Position numbers and translations under genes: made by a program. From NCBI GenBank assembly GCA_037968755.1, contig JBBKWB010000146.1, forward strand, positions 1 to 11,565: 11,565 nt of DNA, given 5' to 3'. Positions 7,018 to 11,565 of this stretch are shown here, piece by piece; the stretch's first letter is position 1, and each line of letters begins with the position of its first letter. This DNA is from Woeseia sp037968755 (GTDB lineage: Bacteria; Pseudomonadota; Gammaproteobacteria; Steroidobacterales; Woeseiaceae). A model generated the notes under the pieces. The model saw only the letters and a list, made by a program, of their open reading frames with translations, ran no database searches and was not told the origin of the DNA.

Positions 7018-8364
7018 TTACCGGTTCCCAAAATTCTGGCTGCGGACAGGCTGAGCCTTTTCCCATTCCTTCTGGTCGACGTTTCGAACCTTTTGCGTAA
7101 AGACAAAGGTCCCATTCTTATTGCCGACCACCAAATCGATCAACCCGTCTCCATTGAGTTCTCCGCTTACCAGTCGCCGTCCGATGCCTGCCTGGTCGTC
7201 GATTTGATAAGGAACGAATTCTGCCTCGCCATCCTGGCGTGTAAGCCGGAAGTAATAAATCACCGGTGCCTGTCGGGAGCCTTCGTCGGCGAAGTCGTGA
7301 GCCCGGTAGGTCTTTCCGGTCACTATGTCCTTCAGGCCGTCGCCATCGACGTCGACAAGGTCTACTGCGTGGAGCTGAGAAAACTGAACGCCATAAGGGT
7401 TGTCAGTATTTGTCTCCTGCTTGCTCAGAATAATGTGCTCCTTAAAGGTGATCTTCTTTCCGGTGCGACTCTGTTCAAACCAGGCCAGGCCCCAACCGTG
7501 AGCGTCCAAGCTGGTGATGACGTCGTTGAGCCCATCGCCATTCACGTCATCGGCGTACATCTGACCTCCCCCCGTCAAATCAGCGAACCGCTGGGCTGCC
7601 CCACGATCAGCGAATGGGAAGGGGTGAAAAGCCCAATCCGGATCGTTTTGCAGAGAGGCGGGTTGTTGCAACCATCCATCCCCGGTCAGAATGTCGGTGC
7701 GTCCGTCGCCGTCAACATCGCCGTAGCCCATGCCGTGGGTATAGTGATGAACCACCTTTTCGTGGGTCGAAATCTTGTGAAAGATCCAGGGAAGCGTCGG
7801 CGCTACAGGGTTAGGCGCGGCATAGCCGTAATGTCTGCTGTAAGCCATCAGCAGTTCAGGAACCCCATCCCCGGTTATGTCTGCAAAGTTGGGTGCTTCG
7901 TTGGCAACATGGTCTACGACAAAGTGGCGCTCCCAATGGTCAGGCTGGTCCGAGGCCGGCCCACTGAAAGACTTGCCCGGATTCTGGTACCAGTACGCTT
8001 CGGTATTGGGAAGTCCCACCGTCAGGACATCAGGCCATCCGTCCGCATTGAAGTCGAAGACGAATGAAAAGAAATTGTCGTTAGAGTAATACGAACGATC
8101 AGTTGGGTTCCGTCTGGTCGGGGCCACCGCCGGATAGTATTCGTAAAAGTCCTTGAAGTCGGGTCCCAGGAATATGTTGGGTCCACTGACGATATCCAGA
8201 TGACCATCCTGATTAAAGTCGCCGAAATCGGCGCCTTCCGACCAATAGATGGGAGTCAGTTCCTGTTTTTCGAATTCACGAATAACAAGGTCAGCGGCCT
8301 GAACGCCGACCGTTAAGCATAAGTAGGTGAATATCAATGCTGCGACGCGCTGAATTCTTTTCAT
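7018..8364 (-). CDS. Secreted FG-GAP/VCBS seven-repeat beta-propeller protein
   Basis: The 448-residue protein has a signal peptide (MKRIQR, hydrophobic core, VQAA near residues 21-24), so it is exported. Seven calcium-binding loops of the integrin-like FG-GAP/VCBS type follow: DFNQDGHLD (49-57), DFNADGWPD (104-112), DITGDGVPE (162-170), DVDGDGRTD (216-224), DVNGDGLND (273-281), DVDGDGLKD (338-346) and ELNGDGLID (402-410). Seven repeats fit one closed propeller. No membrane anchor, catalytic domain or sorting tag is visible. Such proteins bind carbohydrate or protein partners, or serve as lyase scaffolds, but no activity is proved for this one. An AGGGA site 6 bases before the ATG supports the start. 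A perfect LacI-type palindrome lies 78 bases upstream and the LacI gene is divergent beyond it, so co-regulation with the xylose genes is likely. Confidence 0.88.
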   Translation of the reverse strand: MKRIQRVAALIFTYLCLTVGVQAADLVIREFEKQELTPIYWSEGADFGDFNQDGHLDIVSGPNIFLGPDFKDFYEYYPAVAPTRRNPTDRSYYSNDNFFSFVFDFNADGWPDVLTVGLPNTEAYWYQNPGKSFSGPASDQPDHWERHFVVDHVANEAPNFADITGDGVPELLMAYSRHYGYAAPNPVAPTLPWIFHKISTHEKVVHHYTHGMGYGDVDGDGRTDILTGDGWLQQPASLQNDPDWAFHPFPFADRGAAQRFADLTGGGQMYADDVNGDGLNDVITSLDAHGWGLAWFEQSRTGKKITFKEHIILSKQETNTDNPYGVQFSQLHAVDLVDVDGDGLKDIVTGKTYRAHDFADEGSRQAPVIYYFRLTRQDGEAEFVPYQIDDQAGIGRRLVSGELNGDGLIDLVVGNKNGTFVFTQKVRNVDQKEWEKAQPVRSQNFGNR

Positions 8365-8377
8365 CTCAGTCCCTCAT

Positions 8378-8424
8378 GCCGGTCATCCCGGCTTTGCACT
8401 TTGGTGTCATCTTGCTTGGACACC
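8378..8424 (-). promoter_or_regulatory. Two leader hairpins before the FG-GAP gene
   Basis: GCCGG/CCGGC (8378-8392, 5-base loop) lies just upstream of the ribosome-binding site. GGTGTC/GACACC (8403-8424, 10-base spacer) lies between it and the LacI-type palindrome. They could fold in the 5' leader of the FG-GAP transcript, or the second could be a further protein-binding site. No riboswitch class is recognised. Confidence 0.3.
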
Positions 8425-8441
8425 CTCCCCGGATCCGCCCT

Positions 8442-8457
8442 ATGGTAGCGCTACCAT
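8442..8457. promoter_or_regulatory. LacI-family operator (xyl-box-like perfect palindrome)
   Basis: ATGGTAGCGCTACCAT is a perfect 16-bp palindrome with the central CG step typical of LacI/PurR-type operators. Its core closely resembles the xyl-box TGGTAGCGCTAACA described for the LacI-type XylR of Xanthomonas. It lies 78 bases upstream of the FG-GAP start and about 360 bases upstream of the divergent regulator's promoter. The LacI protein encoded at 8881 is the natural candidate to bind it, presumably releasing on a xylose- or xylan-derived inducer. Site recognition is from sequence; the binding partner is inferred. I saw no second copy in this window. Confidence 0.75.
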
Positions 8458-8589
8458 CTGCACGCGCAGGTACGGACAACGCATCAATATGGACCCCCTT
8501 CAGAATTTCTATCATTGTTGGCCAAACAACGCCACCCTTTATTTTATCCCCCGGTCGCTTCCTGTCGGGCCTGTTCTACCGGGGCGGTT

Positions 8590-8727
8590 TTCTACCAGGT
8601 CAATGACAATTGGCGGACCGGTTTACAGGGCGTCGATCTGGCCCCGGAGATTATCCGTACCCGCGCGGTCATCAATGACGACCTGCTGACGCTCCCCGGA
8701 GCTGATTCATTAACGATCGTCCGTTAA
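8590..8727 (+). pseudogene. Possible C-terminal coding tail of unknown origin
   Basis: One plus-strand frame reads FYQVNDNWRTGLQGVDLAPE, then IIRTRAVINDDLLTLPGADS and LTIVR, before a TAA at 8725-8727. It has the look of the end of a real protein, while the codons before 8590 do not. There is no start or ribosome-binding site, and it lies between the operator and the regulator's promoter. It may be the relic of a gene once upstream of the LacI gene. Family not recognised. Confidence 0.3.
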
Positions 8728-8812
8728 AGCCTGATCGTGCGCGGGAGCTACCAGCCAGGGCTGGCGCGCTGTCGCAGTTTTTCTCGGAAGGTAGCCGGCG
8801 GCGCCGTTTGTT

Positions 8813-8841
8813 TTGGTGTCGCAGCGCGGGCACTGTATAAT
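8813..8841 (+). promoter_or_regulatory. Sigma-70 promoter of the LacI-type regulator gene
   Basis: TTGGTG (8813-8818) and a perfect TATAAT (8836-8841) are 17 bases apart, giving a start of transcription near 8848. A GCGGG/CCCGC inverted repeat (8826-8830, 8842-8846) brackets the -10 box and could bind a regulator, though it does not look like a LacI operator. The promoter lies after the first in-frame ATG at 8737, which therefore cannot be the true start. Confidence 0.65.
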
Positions 8842-8880
8842 CCCGCACCGGGCGTGACGAGACGGACTAGGCGGTCGACA

Positions 8881-9963
8881 GTGGGCAAGAGCAGGCAGCC
8901 AGCGACTCGCCGCCATCATGCGCGGGCAACCATCAGCGATGTTGCCGTCCGCGCCGGCGTTTCGCCGATGACTGTATCCCGCGTCATCAATAGCGAGGGC
9001 AACGTCCGCGACAGCACGCGTGCGGCGGTTAACGCCGCCATCCGCGAACTCCGCTATTCGCCCAACCGAGCGGCCCGCAGCCTGGCCAGCGCAAGCCAGA
9101 TGCAGGTCTGCCTGCTGTACATGAATCCAAGCAGCACGTATTTAAGCGCGACGCTGCTGGGCGCACTGGAGCAGGCTCGCGAGAACGATACGCAGTTGGT
9201 CGTCGCCGAGTGCGACGGCGAGGCGGATGCGGAGCGGACCATAAAGGATCAACTAAGGGGCGGAATCAGTGGTGTCCTGCTGGTGCCGCCGCTCGCCGAT
9301 TCGCTTGACCTGCTCAATCTGCTCAAAGAGCGCGATGTGCCGACGGTCACAATGGGCCCGCAACTTGTCGGCGAGCGAATTTCGTCAGTGATGATCGACG
9401 ACAGAAGCGCGGCACGCACGATGACCGAATACCTTATCGGGCTCGGTCACCGGCGTATCGGATTCATAACGGGCAACCCGAAGTACCTGGTCAGCGAAGT
9501 ACGCAAGAGCGGCTATCGCGACGCACTGGCAGCAGCGGGTATAAAGTGGCGCCCGGAACTGGTTGCCACCGGCCGCTTCTCGTATCGCTCCGGACTGGAT
9601 GCGGCCGAACGCTTGCTCGCACTGCCTGAGATTCCGACGGCGATCTCTGCCAGCAATGACGAGATGGCCGCGGCGACGATTTCCGTCGCCCACCGCCACC
9701 ACATCGATGTGCCCGGCGAGCTGACAGTGACCGGCTTCGACGACACGCTGCTGGCAACCACGGTTTGGCCGGAGATCACGACGATCCGCCAACCGATCAG
9801 CGACATGACGCATGCCGCCATCGAACTGTTGACGCGCAGTATTCGCGCCAATCGCGCGGGCGGCACCACCGAATGCCAGCACCTGACTCTCGACTACAGC
9901 CTGATAGAACGTGAAAGCTCGGCGCCACCCGCGCGGCGCGTTTTCCGGGACCGTATCGCCTGA
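8881..9963 (+). CDS. LacI-family transcriptional regulator, probably of xylose/xylan genes
   Basis: This is a DNA-binding repressor or activator with an N-terminal helix-turn-helix and a periplasmic-binding-protein-like sugar domain. The start is set at GTG 8881, with AGGCGG 6 bases before it and a promoter at 8813-8841; this gives 360 residues, usual for the family. The HTH reads ATISDVAVRAGVSPMTVSRV (16-35) and the hinge YSPNRAARSLA (59-69). The effector domain ends with the typical TVTGFDD and ITTIRQP segments. The gene is divergent from the FG-GAP gene and converges on the galM/xylA unit, its stop being 3 bp from the opposing stop. The palindrome at 8442-8457 is a fitting operator. Ligand is not readable from sequence; neighbours suggest xylose, xylulose or a xylo-oligosaccharide. 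Calling it XylR would be inference only. Confidence 0.93.
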   Translation: MGKSRQPATRRHHARATISDVAVRAGVSPMTVSRVINSEGNVRDSTRAAVNAAIRELRYSPNRAARSLASASQMQVCLLYMNPSSTYLSATLLGALEQARENDTQLVVAECDGEADAERTIKDQLRGGISGVLLVPPLADSLDLLNLLKERDVPTVTMGPQLVGERISSVMIDDRSAARTMTEYLIGLGHRRIGFITGNPKYLVSEVRKSGYRDALAAAGIKWRPELVATGRFSYRSGLDAAERLLALPEIPTAISASNDEMAAATISVAHRHHIDVPGELTVTGFDDTLLATTVWPEITTIRQPISDMTHAAIELLTRSIRANRAGGTTECQHLTLDYSLIERESSAPPARRVFRDRIA

Positions 9964-9966
9964 TTA

Positions 9967-10173
9967 TCAGCGCAGCTCGAGTCGTGTATGCGGCCCCAGT
10001 GTCACGCCGACAAATCCGCCCGCCACGGCCGTGCTGAGCAGTTTGCCGTCAAGATTCTCAGCCAGCGGCAAGCGCTGCCCATCCTCGTGACAGCCAGCCA
10101 CAGCGTCGCGGCTATTGCGGCCAGACGGTTCAGTCGACTGATTGCCGGTAACTCTCCAGTGTGTCAGTGACGC
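9967..10173 (-). pseudogene. Short C-terminal remnant, possibly a GH43-type glycosidase
   Basis: This is a 68-codon open stretch in the same frame as galM, running from just after the galM TGA to its own TGA at 9967-9969. The last 41 residues look like a genuine protein end: HEDGQRLPLAENLDGKLLST, then AVAGGFVGVTLGPHTR. This resembles the C-terminus of some family-43 beta-xylosidases and arabinofuranosidases, where LST.VAGGF.G closes the second domain. There is no ATG or ribosome-binding site and no catalytic domain. It lies at the end of the xylA-galM unit and ends against the LacI gene. The two stops form the palindrome CTGATTATCAG (9960-9970). A xylan-debranching enzyme here would fit the locus. 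The GH43 call is from motif memory and needs a search. Confidence 0.4.
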
Positions 10174-11163
10174 TCAGCCGGCCGCTATAAAGCGGTAGCG
10201 CGTCGTCTGCGAATAGCGCTCGCCCCGCGCGAGCAGCGTGCCGGGAAAGCCGGGTTGATTGGGTGTATCGGGAAAATGCTGGGGCTCGAGGCACAGGCCG
10301 CGGTGCGGCGCGAACGGCGGTCCAAGCTTCTGCCCGCCGTATACCTGAAGCCCGGGGCACGTTGTCGTCATCTGCAAGCAAAGGTCGCCGTTCGGGCTCT
10401 CAAGTTCGGCACGGCCGCCGGATTCGTCCAGAACATAGTTGAAGTCAATACCGCCGGTGCGCACGACAAGCGGGTGCCGCGACCCGATAACATCACGCAG
10501 CGCCGCTGGCTGGCGCAGATCCAGTCCGGAACCGGTGACATCGAGGAAATCGCCGGTCGGCAGCAGGTCGTCGTTGACCTGCACGATTTGCCGGCTGGCA
10601 ATATGCAAGCGATGCCCGAGCACGTCGGCACCGCCAGCCGCGAGATTGAAATAGGCGTGGTTGGTCATGTTTACATGTGTCGGCCGGTCGGTTTCAGCTT
10701 CCAGCCGCATCACGAGCTCGCGTTCATCCGTCCAGCGGTACGTGACGCTCGCCTCGAGCGTTCCTGGGTAGCCCTGGTCGCCATCCGCTGACCGCAGCCG
10801 AAACCGAACTGTATCGTCGGGGACCGCCGCATCGATTGTCCAGTGCCTGTTGTGAAAGCCGCCCGCACCGCCGTGCAGGTGGTTTTCCCCTTCGTTGGCA
10901 TCGAGCGGATAGTCAACACCACCGAGGTTGAAGTGTGCACCGGCAATACGGTTGCAGGTACGCCCGACGGTCGCGCCCATGAAGTAAGGGTCGTTCAGGT
11001 AACCCGCGCAATCTTCATAACCGAGAATCACGTTGCGGATGCCGTCCGGCAGCTGCAGTTCGATACGTGTCAGTCGAGCTCCGAAATTCAGCAGCGTGAC
11101 ACGGTCGCCGCGGGCATTTAGCAATACCCGCTCTGCCAGGCTGTCCGGACTCCGCCGCGTCAT
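10174..11163 (-). CDS. galM: Aldose 1-epimerase (mutarotase)
   Basis: The enzyme interconverts alpha and beta anomers of aldoses (galactose, glucose, xylose) and so feeds the correct anomer to xylose isomerase. Its 329 residues form the expected single beta-sandwich domain. Catalytic signatures are NHLHGG (94-99) with H97, TNHAYFNL (167-174) with the general acid H169, GGIDFNYVLD (237-246) with D240, and CLEPQHFPD (291-299) with the general base E293. VGRTCNRIAGA (66-76) is also a family hallmark. No signal peptide is present, so it is cytosolic. The ATG at 11163 is preceded by a C-run rather than a ribosome-binding site, so translation may rely on coupling to xylA, whose stop is 42 bp upstream. 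Downstream in the same frame lies a possible GH43 remnant. Confidence 0.95.
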   Translation of the reverse strand: MTRRSPDSLAERVLLNARGDRVTLLNFGARLTRIELQLPDGIRNVILGYEDCAGYLNDPYFMGATVGRTCNRIAGAHFNLGGVDYPLDANEGENHLHGGAGGFHNRHWTIDAAVPDDTVRFRLRSADGDQGYPGTLEASVTYRWTDERELVMRLEAETDRPTHVNMTNHAYFNLAAGGADVLGHRLHIASRQIVQVNDDLLPTGDFLDVTGSGLDLRQPAALRDVIGSRHPLVVRTGGIDFNYVLDESGGRAELESPNGDLCLQMTTTCPGLQVYGGQKLGPPFAPHRGLCLEPQHFPDTPNQPGFPGTLLARGERYSQTTRYRFIAAG

Positions 11164-11205
11164 CGGGGGGGCCTGTACAGGTTACGATGCCCGCTCACGA
11201 GACGC

Positions 11206-11565
11206 TCAGGGCTTCACCCGAAATATGAAGTCATTAATGACGTTCTCGACCCATTCCTGCCGGCCGCTTAGTTTGCGCGGCTCACCCTGTTTCGCGGCAA
11301 GTTCGCGGAGATCCACTAGAGACAACCGGCCTTTGGCAAATGCCTGGCCCTGTCCGTTGTCGAAACTGGCATAGCGCTCGCGGCGATAATCAGACAGCGA
11401 GGACTTCTCGAGGATCTCGTGGGCGATGAGCAGGCCGCGTGCATATGAGTCCATGCCGCCGATATGCGCGATAAACAGGTCTTCCAGGTCGGTCGATTCA
11501 CGCCGGACTTTCGCGTCAAAGTTCAGTCCGCCGGTCTTGAAGCCACCGTCTTCGAGTACGATAAG
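11206..11565 (-). CDS. xylA: Xylose isomerase, C-terminal part
   Basis: Xylose isomerase converts D-xylose to D-xylulose in the cytosol, the first step of the isomerase pathway. The last 119 residues are present and the frame runs off the right edge. The fragment opens with LEDGGFKTGGLNFDAKVRR, nearly identical to the E. coli protein. The aspartate of NFD matches metal ligand D339. It continues with the DLEDLFIAHIGGMDSYARGL segment, RYASFD, and the C-terminal SGRQEWVENVIND..F motif. The gene is followed after 42 bp by galM on the same strand, the usual pentose-operon partner. Xylulokinase and transporter genes, if present, would lie beyond the right edge. The identity is firm. Confidence 0.97.
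   Translation of the reverse strand, partial: LIVLEDGGFKTGGLNFDAKVRRESTDLEDLFIAHIGGMDSYARGLLIAHEILEKSSLSDYRRERYASFDNGQGQAFAKGRLSLVDLRELAAKQGEPRKLSGRQEWVENVINDFIFRVKP

Noticed and set aside
7093..8067. 324-codon plus-strand open frame
   Set aside because: It is antisense to the FG-GAP gene, whose repeated Asp/Gly codons leave few stops on the other strand; no family features.
8737..8880. Upstream in-frame ATG start for the LacI regulator
   Set aside because: It precedes the strong promoter at 8813-8841 and would add 48 residues with no family similarity; GTG 8881 has a ribosome-binding site and gives normal length.
10255..10791. 178-codon plus-strand open frame
   Set aside because: It is antisense to galM, which has all catalytic motifs; an effect of high-GC sequence.

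Overview
The window reads as a piece of a gammaproteobacterial chromosome, probably from a marine or soil heterotroph that uses plant or algal polysaccharides. This rests on a DcaP-type outer-membrane porin, a Gram-negative signal-peptide repertoire, a TalB-like transaldolase close to the enterobacterial type, and a LacI operator resembling the xyl-box reported in xanthomonads. The genus cannot be named from sequence alone. Most genes lie on the minus strand; only the LacI-type regulator and an eroded IS3 scar read forward.

Layout, left to right. (1) 1-425: the N-terminal third of a sodium:neurotransmitter-symporter (NSS/SNF) transporter, running off the left edge. (2) 560-1966: an exported MtaD/TrzA-type amidohydrolase, visibly AT-richer than the right half of the window. 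It probably reads into the transporter gene, with a strong 15/16-bp inverted repeat between them. (3) About 2040-2320: a scar of an IS3-family insertion sequence, reduced to three collinear pieces of orfA and orfB. (4) 2313-3463: an exported DUF3500 protein gene interrupted by a one-base frameshift. (5) 3495-4460: transaldolase. (6) 4505-5005: a small ORF whose C-terminal 75 residues look like the tail of a dihydrodipicolinate-synthase-family aldolase/dehydratase. (7) 5024-6358: a DcaP-type trimeric porin whose ribosome-binding and start region is a 17-bp triplication. (8) 6394-7017: no intact gene, but a degraded coding remnant with an in-frame stop. (9) 7018-8364: a secreted seven-repeat FG-GAP/VCBS beta-propeller protein. 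(10) 8365-8880: a regulatory region with a perfect 16-bp LacI-type palindrome, leader hairpins, a stray ORF tail and the regulator's own promoter. (11) 8881-9963: a LacI-family regulator. (12) 9967-11565, minus strand: xylose isomerase (partial), aldose 1-epimerase and a short possible GH43 tail in the order of transcription.

The right half is a pentose (xylose/xylan) utilisation locus: xylA and galM handle the free sugar, and the LacI protein is the likely local regulator. The palindrome upstream of the FG-GAP gene suggests that this secreted protein belongs to the same regulon. Porin, aldolase/dehydratase remnant and transaldolase on the left also fit uptake and central metabolism of pentoses or sugar acids. 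A striking theme is decay: an IS scar, a frameshifted gene and up to four truncated coding remnants lie in 11.5 kb. This suggests a carbohydrate locus that has been repeatedly rearranged. I found no rRNA, tRNA, CRISPR array or complete mobile element.
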